A stretch of DNA of 64,000 nucleotides from an uncultured Desulfuromusa sp. (GCF_963675815.1 NZ_OY776574.1:924001-988000), one strand, 5' to 3'. Positions 44,992 to 54,265 are shown, counted from the stretch's first letter. The notes: generated by a model from the sequence alone, not told the origin. Numbers and translations are program-made.

Positions 44992-45609
44992 ATGAAATCA
45001 TTCAGCATTCTGATCTGCAGCATATTTGTTTTGTTACTGCTTGTCGCCTGCGATAAAGAGACAAATTCCTTGTCGTTTCTGCGCCCTAACGATGTTGTCT
45101 TGGCTTTTGGCGACAGCTTGACAACCGGCGTCGGAGCACGACCTGAATCCAACTACCCTGCACAACTGAACCGCTATATTGCCCGCAAGGTGGTCAACGC
45201 AGGAGTTTCGGGAGAAGTAAGCTCTGAGGGGGTGACGCGACTGCCGGGGGTCCTCGATAAAGTGAAACCCGAGCTCCTGATCCTCTGCCATGGTGGTAAT
45301 GACATCATCCGTAAACTGGACCGGCAGCAATTAAAAACCAATTTACGCTACATGTATGAAGCAGCAAATCAACGTGATATCAAGGTGGTTTTGATTGCCG
45401 TTCCGCAACTGGGTTTTGGACTTGAAGATGTTCCTCTCTATCAGGAATTGGCCGATGAATTAAACATTCCGTTACTCTCTGGAACATTGAAGGATCTTCT
45501 CTCTGACAACCAGTATAAAAGTGACCCGATCCATCTCAATGATCAAGGATATAAGAAACTTGCCGAAGCGGTTGCAGACCTGCTGGATCAAAACGGAGCT
45601 CTGCACTGA
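44992..45609 (+). CDS. SGNH/GDSL-family esterase (lipoprotein)
   Basis: 205 residues from the ATG at 44992. Signal peptide with lipobox LLVAC, so membrane-anchored outside the cytoplasm. SGNH blocks: I AFGDSLTTG (catalytic Ser), II NAGVSGE, III CHGGNDI, V DPIHLND (catalytic Asp and His). Closest in feel to multifunctional thioesterase I/arylesterase. It sits between the helicase and radC genes, an odd place for a periplasmic esterase. An earlier in-frame ATG at 44923 lies inside the helicase gene and is rejected. Confidence 0.85.
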   Translation: MKSFSILICSIFVLLLLVACDKETNSLSFLRPNDVVLAFGDSLTTGVGARPESNYPAQLNRYIARKVVNAGVSGEVSSEGVTRLPGVLDKVKPELLILCHGGNDIIRKLDRQQLKTNLRYMYEAANQRDIKVVLIAVPQLGFGLEDVPLYQELADELNIPLLSGTLKDLLSDNQYKSDPIHLNDQGYKKLAEAVADLLDQNGALH

Positions 45610-45647
45610 TCGATATTCGCAACACATGATTCACAAAGGAGGGGGAA

Positions 45648-46331
45648 ATGCGACGCATCAAGGATTGGCCGGCAGATGAACGGCCACGGGAAAAACTGTT
45701 GGCGCTCGGCGCCGAAAAGCTGACCGACGCGGAGTTGCTGGCACTGATTATTCGCACCGGTGATTCTTCCAGTAAAAGCAGTGCAGTCGATCTGGCTAGA
45801 AGCCTGTTGAGCCGCTTCGGTTCTTTGCGCCAACTGGCGACTGCCAGTATCAGCGAACTCTGTCAGCTTACCGGTATCGGCCCCGCCAAAGCCGCTGAAA
45901 TTCAGGCTCTGTTTCAGATTTCCCGACGCTTTGCCGACCACCGCTTACAGGCAGGGCAAACCTATAGTTCTTCTCAGGATGCCTTTCACCACTTCCATGA
46001 ACGTCTCTGCGATTACCGCAAAGAAGTTTTTCTGGCCCTGCTTCTCGACACCAAGAACAGACTGATTAAAGAGGTGCAGATCTCTGAGGGAAGTCTCAGC
46101 GCCAGTATTGTTCACCCCCGTGAAGTTTTTGCTCCGGTTTTAAAAGAATCTGCAGCAGCTGTCCTGTTTATTCACAATCACCCCTCCGGCGATCCAACCC
46201 CCAGTCATGAAGATATCGAAATCACTGAACGTCTTAAACAAGTCGGTGATTTAATGGGGGTACGGGTACTCGATCATATTATTATCGGCAATGGAGAATA
46301 TGTCAGTCTGGCAGATCGGGGGCTGTTGTAA
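45648..46331 (+). CDS. radC: RadC-family JAMM-domain protein
   Basis: 227 residues. N-terminal helix-hairpin-helix part (PREKLLALGAEKLTDAELLALIIRTG, LTGIGPAKAAEIQA) and C-terminal JAMM domain with FIHNHPSGDPTPSHEDIEIT. Ordinary length and all metal residues are intact. RadC is of uncertain role in DNA metabolism. GGAGG precedes the ATG. A decayed copy of its last 30 codons lies at about 56.3 kb. Confidence 0.93.
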   Translation: MRRIKDWPADERPREKLLALGAEKLTDAELLALIIRTGDSSSKSSAVDLARSLLSRFGSLRQLATASISELCQLTGIGPAKAAEIQALFQISRRFADHRLQAGQTYSSSQDAFHHFHERLCDYRKEVFLALLLDTKNRLIKEVQISEGSLSASIVHPREVFAPVLKESAAAVLFIHNHPSGDPTPSHEDIEITERLKQVGDLMGVRVLDHIIIGNGEYVSLADRGLL

Positions 46332-46396
46332 AAATGACCTCCCCGGAACGTCTGATCTGCTGTCTTTTGCATCAGTCCCGACAAAAAAACCATCAT

Positions 46397-46730
46397 CTAA
46401 CTCATGATTGGGGTTGTCTGAAACATTTTTTTCGTGCTGGCATGGACTTCATGCAAGCCTTTGTTGCGCAAAAAAGCACCAAGCTCTGCATCACTCAAAG
46501 AAGCTGCTTCAAGCACAATTGCAAGTTTCTCTTCAGGACTCCAGTCCTGTGGTCGTCCTATCTTGGTCGGCTTTAGAAAATCAATTGATTCATCTCCCAA
46601 TGAGAATAACTCGCTTTCAAAGGATGCAAGTGAGGTATTAACCTCTTCAACCGGAACTTCAAGGGAAAGAGCACTGGAGCCGCTTGCCTTCTGAATTATA
46701 ATGGTCAGATACGCTTTAGAGTATGTGTTT
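46397..46730 (-). pseudogene. Relic of an IS3-type orfA transposase gene
   Basis: On the minus strand the frame contains IGRPQDWSPEEKLAIVLEA, then ASLSDAELGAFLRNKGLHE. This is the helix-turn-helix part of IS3-family OrfA proteins (the pattern WS.EEKL..VLEAA.LS..EL...LR.KGLH). It ends soon after, where OrfA normally continues, and no orfB or IS ends are present, so the element is truncated. The upstream boundary is approximate; the frame runs further towards 46879 without recognisable content. Confidence 0.6.
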
Positions 46731-47103
46731 CCCCAAACGGTCTCAAATACATCTTTTCTGTGTTCAGTTAAAGGCGACAAGTCTCTTGACACCGGGTTAA
46801 AATCACAAATCTTTTGTTGTTTTTTTAAAAAATGCGCACCTGAAAAAAGGAAAAGAGCTTCAGGTGCGCCAACAACCACCAGAAATAGACGAATCTAACA
46901 GCAGTTCAGGATTTCATTTTAAATTTCCTACCGTTACTCTCATTTGCTGAAACACAATCTCTCGTTGTTTTTTACATTTAGAGAGATAACAAATTAAGAG
47001 CAGGTCTTCTCTTTTGTTAATTCAACCTCAATATATCCAGATAGGAAATCCGTGCCTCTCGGGTCAAAGCAGAGATTGTCAGTTGGTTTTTTCGCAAATT
47101 GAC
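46731..47103. other. Gene-free gap between IS3 relic and tcuB
   Basis: No gene or clear terminator seen. AT-rich; probably the flank of the IS3 relic and the 3' untranslated end of the tcuAB transcript. Confidence 0.3.
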
Positions 47104-48282
47104 TCAAACAATCCCATCACCACGCGGGTTGGATCGCTTCTCCCCAGCATAACGAACCAACGCGGCAAAACGGTAGATTGCATGTACGAATTTACTGTAA
47201 GGCAAGGTAATAAACAGTCCGGCCACCAGCCCCAGGTGCAGGATCAATAGGCTACCCATCATGGTGTTTTCCCGCATGAAGAGCAACAGCAGACCGCTCA
47301 AACTGGTCAAGAACAACACAAGCATGAAAGAAATGTCCATACCAAGCAGGCTTTCCGACAACGGCCGCTTATCCCGCTTCATTTTGGTCCAGAACAGACC
47401 GCTGGTACCAATCAATAGACCAACACCGCCCAGAGTACCACTGACAACCGGAAAACTGGTCAAGGGATAGGGGGCAGGCCAGTGAAAGATGTGGTCATAA
47501 ATGGCAGCAGCAGTAGTCGACGCAACACAGAGCATAAATCCAAAAAACAGGGTTTGGTGGAAATATCTTCGCTTATGCGAAAAGGTGTCATCCTCGTAGT
47601 TGCATCCATCTCCGGCGCCGCCAAGATATCGTAGCAATAACACATCAATAATAGCTCGCGTCATCAACGCTGGATTCATCATCTCACTCATTTTCCAGCC
47701 GGTTCCCCTGGCAAAACGGATCACTCCCATGAACAGAGCGAATACTGAAAAAGCCATAATGACAATCGGAACTCCAATCATGACATTATAAGGAATAATT
47801 TGGTAAAATGAATTTGCTCCCTGGTAGGCTGAGAAGATCACATTCTTGCTTTGCAACATGAATGTCAGGATCAAAACTGCCATCACACTAAATGCCACAA
47901 TCAAAGACATTACGGTGCCGTTACGATGAAACAGCTTAGCCAGAGGAGCAGGCCACGCATACTTTTCATAAGTTTCTGCCCGCAACTCAGCCATGATCTT
48001 CGGGTTGTTGATATCGAATTCCTGCGGCGGTGCGTACTGGCAGGCATGAAAACAGCTAGTGCAATTGTGACAGAGGTTGGACAAGTATTCCAAATCGCCA
48101 CGAGAAAATGAGCGGCGCAACTCCATGGCCGGAAAAACAGCACAAAAACCACCACAGTAGCGACAGGAGTTACAAACCTCCATAATCCGCCGGGCTTCCT
48201 TAACCAAAGGCGTTTCTGCTTCTTCTGAATTCAAAAGTTGTGCTGCATCTTTCAACATTGTTGATGAATTATTGAGTAACAT
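47104..48282 (-). CDS. tcuB: TcuB/CitB-like Fe-S and haem-b membrane protein
   Basis: About 392 residues from the ATG at 48282 (AAGGAGG upstream). The N-terminal 130 residues carry two cysteine groups (CNSCRYCGGFCAVFP and CHNCTSCFHACQYAPP) for 4Fe-4S clusters; the rest has about six membrane helices with histidines. This is the TcuB/CitB pattern: it reoxidises the flavoprotein TcuA and passes electrons to the quinone pool. The start overlaps the tcuA stop by 14 bp. Confidence 0.85.
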   Translation of the reverse strand: MLLNNSSTMLKDAAQLLNSEEAETPLVKEARRIMEVCNSCRYCGGFCAVFPAMELRRSFSRGDLEYLSNLCHNCTSCFHACQYAPPQEFDINNPKIMAELRAETYEKYAWPAPLAKLFHRNGTVMSLIVAFSVMAVLILTFMLQSKNVIFSAYQGANSFYQIIPYNVMIGVPIVIMAFSVFALFMGVIRFARGTGWKMSEMMNPALMTRAIIDVLLLRYLGGAGDGCNYEDDTFSHKRRYFHQTLFFGFMLCVASTTAAAIYDHIFHWPAPYPLTSFPVVSGTLGGVGLLIGTSGLFWTKMKRDKRPLSESLLGMDISFMLVLFLTSLSGLLLLFMRENTMMGSLLILHLGLVAGLFITLPYSKFVHAIYRFAALVRYAGEKRSNPRGDGIV

Positions 48283-49663
48283 AATTTGCGGCCTCCTTAC
48301 CTGCAATACGGCCAAAAACGGTTCCAATTGTCATGCCGGTGCCAGCCATGTATCCCTTTCCAAGAATGTTTCCCGCCATGATTTCTCCTGTTGCATAAAT
48401 ATTTTTTGCTGGTTTGTCGTCCTGCATTATAACCCGTGCTTTTTCATCAACTTTGAGCGCAAGATAAGTAAAGGTTATTCCGGGGCGAAGTGGATAGGCG
48501 TAGTACGGCGGTTTATCAAGGCGACGGGCCCAGTGCGTCTTAGCAGGTTCCAAACCAAAAGTAGAGCAATCGTCCAGCTCCTCTTTGTTGAAGGTCCCTG
48601 GCTTGACCGCGGCGTTGTAGTTACTAATCGTTTCTTCAAACCTGTCAACATCGAGACCGAGTTTACCACCCAGTTCACGGATGCTGTCAGCCTGCACCGG
48701 TTGGAATAAAGGAGGCATAAAGAGATTAATCGACTTGGAATCGATGATTGAATAGGCTATCTGGTCTGGCTGCCCCGCGACCAAGCGCCCCCAAATGGCA
48801 TAACGTTTGGGCCAGAAATCCTCGCCTTCATCATAGAAACGATCGGCATTCTTGTTGACCACAACGCCAAAGGAAACACAATCGAGGCGGGTGACAATTC
48901 CTGCATCAAATTGCGGTGAACGGGCATCAACAGCAACAGCATGACACTGCTGCGGATCACCAATTGCCTTGGCACCCTTGGAAATCAACTCTTTCAGTAT
49001 CTTACCTTTATTATATGGAGTGCCACGGATAATGAAGTTTTCGGCAGCCTCCCCCCAGGCCTCTTTGAGCCACGAGATATCTGATTGAAAACCACCGGAA
49101 GCAACGATAACAGTCTTTGCCATCACCTCGTAAGTAAAAGCCCGGCTGCGAACAGTAGCCGAGCGGAATTCGCCACCGACAACATCAAGAGCCAATACCT
49201 CTGAATCATAGATGACTTCAATACCCAGTTTGCTGGCCCTATTATACAAAGCGTTAAGTAAAGCCGTACCACCACCGAGAAAAAATGGATTGGAATGTGC
49301 CAGCCCCAAGGTTCCCTGAATATGTTGGAAACGTGCACCACGTTCATACATCCAATTGGGAGCATTAGCCGATTCACGAACCATCATTCTGGCCAGCTTT
49401 TTGTCGGTTTTCCCACCAGTCACTTTAAGCAACTCTTGGAAATAAGTTTCTTCGGTGTATTCGCCACCTAAAAACTGTGTTGGTCCATCATGGGCACATC
49501 GCAGATTGCGGGTATGCCGACTGTTTCCCCCACGATAATCCTTGGGGGCATGCTCCAAAATCAGAACGCTCGACCCCGCTTCCCGAGCACTGATCGCAGC
49601 GCACAGGGCGGCATTTCCTCCACCAATGACAAGCACGTCATAGCCTTTTGTAATTTCGATCAT
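48269..49663 (-). CDS. tcuA: FAD-dependent tricarballylate dehydrogenase-type flavoprotein TcuA
   Basis: 464 residues of the fumarate reductase/succinate dehydrogenase flavoprotein superfamily. FAD motif VLVIGGGNAALCAAISAREAG at the N-terminus, the TcuA-like stretch RGGNSRHTRNLRCAHD, and C-terminal YATGEIMAGNILGKGYMAGTGM. TcuA oxidises tricarballylate to cis-aconitate, an entry into the TCA cycle. A fumarate reductase is less likely because the partner is TcuB, not FrdB. AGGAAG precedes the ATG; a candidate sigma-54 promoter lies 58-73 bp upstream. The substrate is inferred from family and context. Confidence 0.8.
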   Translation of the reverse strand: MIEITKGYDVLVIGGGNAALCAAISAREAGSSVLILEHAPKDYRGGNSRHTRNLRCAHDGPTQFLGGEYTEETYFQELLKVTGGKTDKKLARMMVRESANAPNWMYERGARFQHIQGTLGLAHSNPFFLGGGTALLNALYNRASKLGIEVIYDSEVLALDVVGGEFRSATVRSRAFTYEVMAKTVIVASGGFQSDISWLKEAWGEAAENFIIRGTPYNKGKILKELISKGAKAIGDPQQCHAVAVDARSPQFDAGIVTRLDCVSFGVVVNKNADRFYDEGEDFWPKRYAIWGRLVAGQPDQIAYSIIDSKSINLFMPPLFQPVQADSIRELGGKLGLDVDRFEETISNYNAAVKPGTFNKEELDDCSTFGLEPAKTHWARRLDKPPYYAYPLRPGITFTYLALKVDEKARVIMQDDKPAKNIYATGEIMAGNILGKGYMAGTGMTIGTVFGRIAGKEAANYVTQ

Positions 49664-49720
49664 TTTACTCTTCCTTTTGCTCTTTTAGTAATGAGTATAG
49701 TTCGCATACAAGAAGCTATT

Positions 49721-49736
49721 TACATGGATTGTGCCA
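49721..49736 (-). promoter_or_regulatory. Candidate sigma-54 promoter of tcuAB
   Basis: On the minus strand CTGGCACA-ATCC-ATGTA: a good -24 box and a -12 box with the correct 10-bp spacing from GG, but GT where GC is usual. Nearly the same sequence stands before tctA. Confidence 0.6.
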
Positions 49737-49849
49737 GATTTTATTTTTATTTTTAAATATATTAATCTCTGTTATTTCATATAGTTATCAAGAATTACCT
49801 CTTCCCGAACGAAACACAAACAAAATATTATTTCATATTATTAACTATT

Positions 49850-49856
49850 TGTTTCA
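49850..49856 (-). promoter_or_regulatory. TGAAACA box upstream of tcuA (candidate activator site)
   Basis: TGAAACA on the minus strand, about 114 bp upstream of the tcuA -24 box. It is the same word found near the tctA promoter. Several degenerate TTTCATAT copies lie around it. Confidence 0.4.
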
Positions 49857-49884
49857 TATCTATTTCACAGCTGGAGAGAAACGC

Positions 49885-49918
49885 AAAGAGCCCCTCCAAA
49901 AATGGAAGGGCTCTTTTT
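49885..49918. terminator. Terminator between the tctACB-TSUP operon and tcuA
   Basis: AAAGAGCCC...GGGCTCTTT stem (about 11 bp) with a T-run on the plus side and a weaker T-stretch on the minus side. It would end the minus-strand tct transcript just before the separate tcuA promoter. Confidence 0.75.
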
Positions 49919-49942
49919 CTGAAAACTATGTTAGAGAAAAGA

Positions 49943-50668
49943 TCAGGCCAAAAATACTTTTATGAGCATACGCAACGCTAAAAAAGTCAGCGCCAGATTA
50001 AGAATCACGCCAAAGGCTTTGCTACTAATCAGCTGCCTCGCCTGAGTACCAAGAAAAGAGCCCAATACGGCTCCTCCGATCATCCACAACAAGAGCTGCA
50101 AATATTCGCTGAAAGCAAAACCAGCCACAATGAAGATGGCGATCTTTGCGCAATGACTAGATGCCAAAAAGAGAGCATTAGTAGCAATAATCTGGTTCTT
50201 ATCCAGATTCATTTTACTCAGCATTGTCGTGGCCAGTGGACCGGTCGTCCCCACCAGCAAGCCAAGTCCTGATTGAAGCGCACCAGCCAAGTAGAAACTT
50301 TCATAACCCTCAATAAACCTGGAAAAGCGCTTGCTCCAGATCGTCAGCAGAATATAGACGCCAATGAAAACAGGAATATACCGCGTCGGAAGATTGACCA
50401 AAAGAGTGCCGCATAGAGCAAGGCCCACCAGAGAACCAAGTAAGAACTTCGGTAACAGTGCCCACTGAATGTACTGCCTGGAAAAATAAAGCCTTGAGAG
50501 ATTGCTCGCCAACTGGGTTGCACCATGCAAGGGAATCACAGCGGCTGGTACCATAAAGGCCGGCAATACCGCAATCAACAGCAACCCGCCACCAAGCCCC
50601 AAGGTGGCGGCTACCAACGATGTCATTGTTGTTGTAACACCCAAAATCAATTCAATCGGTAAATTCAT
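49943..50668 (-). CDS. TSUP (TauE/SafE) family permease
   Basis: 241 residues, about seven or eight membrane helices. TSUP signatures are GVTTTMTSLVAATLGLGGGLLLIAV at the N-terminus and the repeat GALQSGLGLLVGTTGPL. It differs from the TSUP permease at 18.2 kb. It lies between the TctB-like gene (110 bp) and the terminator before tcuA. In this setting it may move an organic anion related to the tricarballylate pathway, an inference from position only. Confidence 0.85.
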   Translation of the reverse strand: MNLPIELILGVTTTMTSLVAATLGLGGGLLLIAVLPAFMVPAAVIPLHGATQLASNLSRLYFSRQYIQWALLPKFLLGSLVGLALCGTLLVNLPTRYIPVFIGVYILLTIWSKRFSRFIEGYESFYLAGALQSGLGLLVGTTGPLATTMLSKMNLDKNQIIATNALFLASSHCAKIAIFIVAGFAFSEYLQLLLWMIGGAVLGSFLGTQARQLISSKAFGVILNLALTFLALRMLIKVFLA

Positions 50669-50778
50669 TTATTTCAATCTGCAAAAGCTCTTTTTGCCAA
50701 GAGGGAAAAACCTGAAAACACCCTATAATGGCGACTCCAAAACCCAACGTCCATTTGAGTGGACACTCATGACGTTCA

Positions 50779-51270
50779 TCAACCGAGCACACTGGAAAAA
50801 CTTAAGAAACCAGCTGGAACTTCAATATTTAGAACATTTTCAAAAAAGAGTGCGTAAGCCACAACCATAACAGCTGAGAAAACAGCTGCCCTTAGCCACT
50901 TTCCCTTTCCTTCAATGGCAACAAACACTAAAAATGTTGCCACCAGACCGCCAAGAAGATAACCGGACCAATCTATCAACATAGCAATCACCACCACACA
51001 AGCACTCATACTCAGCCCCAGAAACAACGGACTGAAATCTGCTTTAGCCCTTGTTTTCAACCAACCACGGCAGGCGATAATAGCCCAAACACCGCTCAAT
51101 AGAGCAAAGAACGAGGCAATAACATAGGGAAAAGTCCGAGCATTGGGGATCGGCTCTCCGGAATCCATAACCTGCCTAGGAATCACATAGAATATCAACA
51201 GCAAACCGATCAGAGCACAGATCCCAGCGACAACAACTTCGATGAGACCTTTTGTTTCTTGACTTTCCAT
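50779..51270 (-). CDS. tctB: Tripartite tricarboxylate transporter small membrane subunit TctB
   Basis: 163 residues from the ATG at 51270 (AAGGAA upstream). Four membrane helices with the DUF1468 pattern (GLIEVVVAGICALIGLLLIFYVIPRQVMD, ARTFPYVIASFFALLSGVWAI). Accessory subunit of the TctABC system. A longer frame from 51366 overlaps the tctC end and has no better start. Confidence 0.8.
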   Translation of the reverse strand: MESQETKGLIEVVVAGICALIGLLLIFYVIPRQVMDSGEPIPNARTFPYVIASFFALLSGVWAIIACRGWLKTRAKADFSPLFLGLSMSACVVVIAMLIDWSGYLLGGLVATFLVFVAIEGKGKWLRAAVFSAVMVVAYALFFENVLNIEVPAGFLSFSSVLG

Positions 51271-51340
51271 AACAGGTTCCTTCCCAACCCAACAAGGAGG
51301 TGGAAAAACCACCTCCCAGCCGAGCTTGTTCTTAAGCGAA

Positions 51341-52318
51341 TTATTTCGATTCGTCTGCAGACTCAAGCAACATGGTCACCAGAGCACTTCCTTCAGTCAA
51401 CATTGCTTCCAACTCATCGCCGTGAAGATTCATCTGCTGCATGTTGAACTTTTGGGCAATTTTCACATATTCTGGAGCTTGTGCAGCCTGAATAAAAGCA
51501 GCAACCAGCGTGTCACGGATATCCTCAGGGAGACCTTTGGGTCCGACTATGATGTAAGGTTCGCCTTTAATAGCAAGGCCCTTGTAACCAAGGCCCTCGA
51601 GTGTTGGTACTCCAGCAAAAGAACTCTTGATACCAAAATCCACCAAAACCCGGGCACTCCCCGATTTCACATGTGAAACATGGCTCCCAGAAGAGGCATA
51701 GCCATCCACCTGGCCTCCCAGCACAAGCTTCATCGCATTACTTCCTCCCTTTACCGGCACACCATTCCAGTCAATACCTTCCATCTTGCCAATATGCTTC
51801 ATCAGGAGGTATTGGGTCCCGGTTTTTGCCGTTGCCGTCCAAGCGGCTTTTCCAGGGTTCTGATTGGCAAAATCAATAAACTCCTCCCAGTTCTGCCAAG
51901 GGGCATCAGCCCTTACCGCAAATGCCGAAGCTGGTCCGGCATAGGCGAAGAGATGGGTGAGATCCAACGACGGAGAATAAGGCAGTTTCAGCTCATGGGG
52001 TGCCGTCGTGATGGTCGTCGATTTGATCAAACCAAGCGTGTACCCATCCGGCTTAGCCCGTGAAACCAGCCCACCAGCAATCGTGGCACCCGCACCAGAC
52101 TTCTCCACAAGAACAACAGGAGTATCAAGAATCTCTTCCAGCGCCCTAGCCAAAGGTTGCAGCGAAGTATGAGCTGTTCCACCAGCTCGATAACCGTAAT
52201 AAATTTTGATCGGCTTAGAGGGATAATCAGCCGCCATAGCCGGTACGGCCAGTAGCAGTGCAATCAACAATGTTACAAAAAAACGAACGGGACTCAATCT
52301 TCTCTTTACTCGGTACAT
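51341..52318 (-). CDS. tctC: Tripartite tricarboxylate transporter substrate-binding protein TctC (Bug family)
   Basis: 325 residues; Sec signal peptide ending VPAMAADYPSKPI, then the Bug-family start (YPSKPIKIYYGYRAGGT..), GAGATIAGGLVSRAKPDGYTLG and C-terminal GPKGLPEDIRDTLVAAF. AAGGAGG before the ATG. It binds a carboxylate and delivers it to TctAB. The ligand is presumably a tricarboxylate, given tcuAB downstream. Confidence 0.9.
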   Translation of the reverse strand: MYRVKRRLSPVRFFVTLLIALLLAVPAMAADYPSKPIKIYYGYRAGGTAHTSLQPLARALEEILDTPVVLVEKSGAGATIAGGLVSRAKPDGYTLGLIKSTTITTAPHELKLPYSPSLDLTHLFAYAGPASAFAVRADAPWQNWEEFIDFANQNPGKAAWTATAKTGTQYLLMKHIGKMEGIDWNGVPVKGGSNAMKLVLGGQVDGYASSGSHVSHVKSGSARVLVDFGIKSSFAGVPTLEGLGYKGLAIKGEPYIIVGPKGLPEDIRDTLVAAFIQAAQAPEYVKIAQKFNMQQMNLHGDELEAMLTEGSALVTMLLESADESK

Positions 52319-52373
52319 TTTTCCTCCTTATCGTGAGTGTAAGCTTCTATTTCAACAAATGGTTTTCGATTAT

Positions 52374-53930
52374 TTAGTCCACTGCCGTATCTTTTCCTCC
52401 CGCTATCCCTTTGGCATTTACCTTTCTACCAGTCATTAGCCTCTTGAGTGGCCCAGAAAGAACAACAATCAACATAACAATCCAAAGGAAAATTGCTATC
52501 GGAGATGAAAACAGTGCTGAAATCTCGTTCCCTGAAATCATTAAACCTTGACGGAAGGAACGTTCCAGAATCGGCTCAAGGATAAAAGCGATCAAAGTGG
52601 GACCAAGTGGAAGCCCAAAGTAGCGCATGACAAAAGCAAGCATACCGGCAAAAGCCATACAGTAAACATCGATCATGCTATTGCGAATAGCATAGGAACC
52701 AGTAAAGCAGAGCAGAAAAATACCTGAAAACAACAGCCCCTGATTGATTTTGTAAATCCCTTTGGCAGCATATTTAATAACAGAGGTTGCAACAGGGTAA
52801 AGCATAAGACCGCCGATAATCAGGCCAATGAAGATCGCATAAACAATGGGGCCATTCTCAATGAAGATCTTTGGACCGGGAACGATGTCGTACATCAGCA
52901 GCGCGCCGAACAAAACGGCTGTTGTCGAACTACCAGGAATTCCCAGAGTCAGCAACGGGATAAGAGCAGGACCACAGGTGCCGTTATTGCCGGTTTCACA
53001 AGCGAGGATTCCCTCAATACTACCCTTACCGAACTTCTCCGGATGTTTTGAAGTTTTTTTGGCTAACCCATAACAAGTAAATGCGGCAGCCGTCGAACCA
53101 AGCCCGGGTAGTGCGCCAAGACCACTCCCGACTATGGCGCTTTGCAAAACAGTCTTCCAATAAGGAATAACTTCCTTAAACTTCAACCTCTCTCCCTGAA
53201 CTGTAATCTCCGGTTCATCATGTTCAGATCCGTTTTGGGAGCTACCCCTCTTACGCAAAGACTGAACAACAACTGAAACAACTTCAGGAACAGCAAACAG
53301 TCCGACTAGAAACGGAATCAAAGAGACGCCATCACTGAGCTCAAAATTTCCAAAAATAAACCTGGTGCTCCCCTCCATGGGGTCGATCCCGATGAGAGCA
53401 ACCACTGCCCCGATCGATGCAGCAATGAAGCCTTTAATCTTGTCGGCACCCAAAGTCGTAATAATGATGGCCAAAGCCACCAAAATCATAGGCACCATCT
53501 CGACAGGACCAATTTTCAGCGCATAATGCGCCACAAAAGGTGCCGCTGACACCAGGATGATAGTGCCGATCAGGTCGCCGCCAATGGACGCATATAGCGC
53601 TGCATCAAGTGCTTGACGGGCACGCCCCTGACGAGCAAGAGGATAGCCGTCAAAGAGCGTTGCCGCAGCCTCAGGCGTTCCCGGAGTTGCCAGAAGGATA
53701 GCACTTAGAGACCCCCCATAGACCCCCCCCTTGTAGACTCCCAGCAAAAAAGACAGTGCTGCAACTGGAGGCAAGCCAAAAGTAAAAGGCGCGGCAAGAG
53801 CTATTGCCATCGATGGAGACAGGCCGGGCAAAGCCCCCACCGTACAACCCATATAGAGTCCCAGAAAAATCGCCAGCATGTTATCCCAGTGCATGATAAT
53901 AAAAAAACCATCTACAAAACTCTCAAACAT
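52374..53930 (-). CDS. tctA: Tripartite tricarboxylate transporter large membrane subunit TctA
   Basis: 518 residues with about 11 helices. TctA hallmarks: GCTVGALPGLSPSMAIALAAPFTF at the N-terminus, GVYKGGVYGGSLSAILLATPGTPEAAATLFDGYPL, and the repeat GLGALPGLGSTAAAF with TLGIPGSSTTAVLFGAL. It is the secondary-transport channel subunit. First gene of the operon; GAGGAAAG precedes the ATG. A candidate sigma-54 promoter lies about 170 bp upstream. Confidence 0.93.
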   Translation of the reverse strand: MFESFVDGFFIIMHWDNMLAIFLGLYMGCTVGALPGLSPSMAIALAAPFTFGLPPVAALSFLLGVYKGGVYGGSLSAILLATPGTPEAAATLFDGYPLARQGRARQALDAALYASIGGDLIGTIILVSAAPFVAHYALKIGPVEMVPMILVALAIIITTLGADKIKGFIAASIGAVVALIGIDPMEGSTRFIFGNFELSDGVSLIPFLVGLFAVPEVVSVVVQSLRKRGSSQNGSEHDEPEITVQGERLKFKEVIPYWKTVLQSAIVGSGLGALPGLGSTAAAFTCYGLAKKTSKHPEKFGKGSIEGILACETGNNGTCGPALIPLLTLGIPGSSTTAVLFGALLMYDIVPGPKIFIENGPIVYAIFIGLIIGGLMLYPVATSVIKYAAKGIYKINQGLLFSGIFLLCFTGSYAIRNSMIDVYCMAFAGMLAFVMRYFGLPLGPTLIAFILEPILERSFRQGLMISGNEISALFSSPIAIFLWIVMLIVVLSGPLKRLMTGRKVNAKGIAGGKDTAVD

Positions 53931-54101
53931 CGTGTTCTTTCCTCGCTCCCAATTTCTTGCTCGTAATAGGTCCGCCTACATTCGTTTGGCTGCTACTTAA
54001 ATAAATTATTACTGTGACTATTTTGCTAATAGAGGAATACAGACGGGAAAAACAGATATGCTGCTTTGGTGAAGACTCCCGATTTTCTCTGGATAGCTCT
54101 A

Positions 54102-54118
54102 TACAGGGGACGTGCCAA
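54102..54118 (-). promoter_or_regulatory. Candidate sigma-54 promoter of tctACB
   Basis: On the minus strand TTGGCACG-TCCC-CTGTA: perfect -24 box, GG-to-GT spacing of 10. It implies a leader of about 160 bases before tctA. The same unusual GT at -12 is seen at tcuA. Confidence 0.65.
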
Positions 54119-54154
54119 GTTTTTAAGAAAGCATTCCTGTTTAGCAAGAAATCC

Positions 54155-54181
54155 ATATGAAACATCATTTTACAAAATGAT
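54155..54181. promoter_or_regulatory. ATATGAAACA word and 18-bp inverted repeat upstream of tctA
   Basis: A TGAAACA word (54158-54164) runs into the inverted repeat ATCATTTT-AC-AAAATGAT (54164-54181). AT-rich, 40-65 bp upstream of the -24 box: a possible bending or binding site. Confidence 0.35.
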
Positions 54182-54248
54182 ATTTTTTTTCACTAATATA
54201 TAAAGCCGTTTTTTTCTTCCCAGAGAAGAAACGTTTTGCTATTTATAT

Positions 54249-54265
54249 TGAAACAATCTGAAACA
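54249..54265 (+). promoter_or_regulatory. Tandem TGAAACA boxes (candidate upstream activator site)
   Basis: Two TGAAACA words exactly 10 bp apart (one helical turn), about 130-145 bp upstream of the tctA -24 box and 36-52 bp before the activator gene start; suited to activation of tct and autocontrol. Confidence 0.5.

Noticed and set aside
48269..49663. Fumarate reductase flavoprotein as the identity of the tcuA product
   Set aside because: Same superfamily, but the adjacent gene is TcuB/CitB-like and not an FrdB or FrdC, and the RGGNSRHTRNLR segment fits TcuA better.
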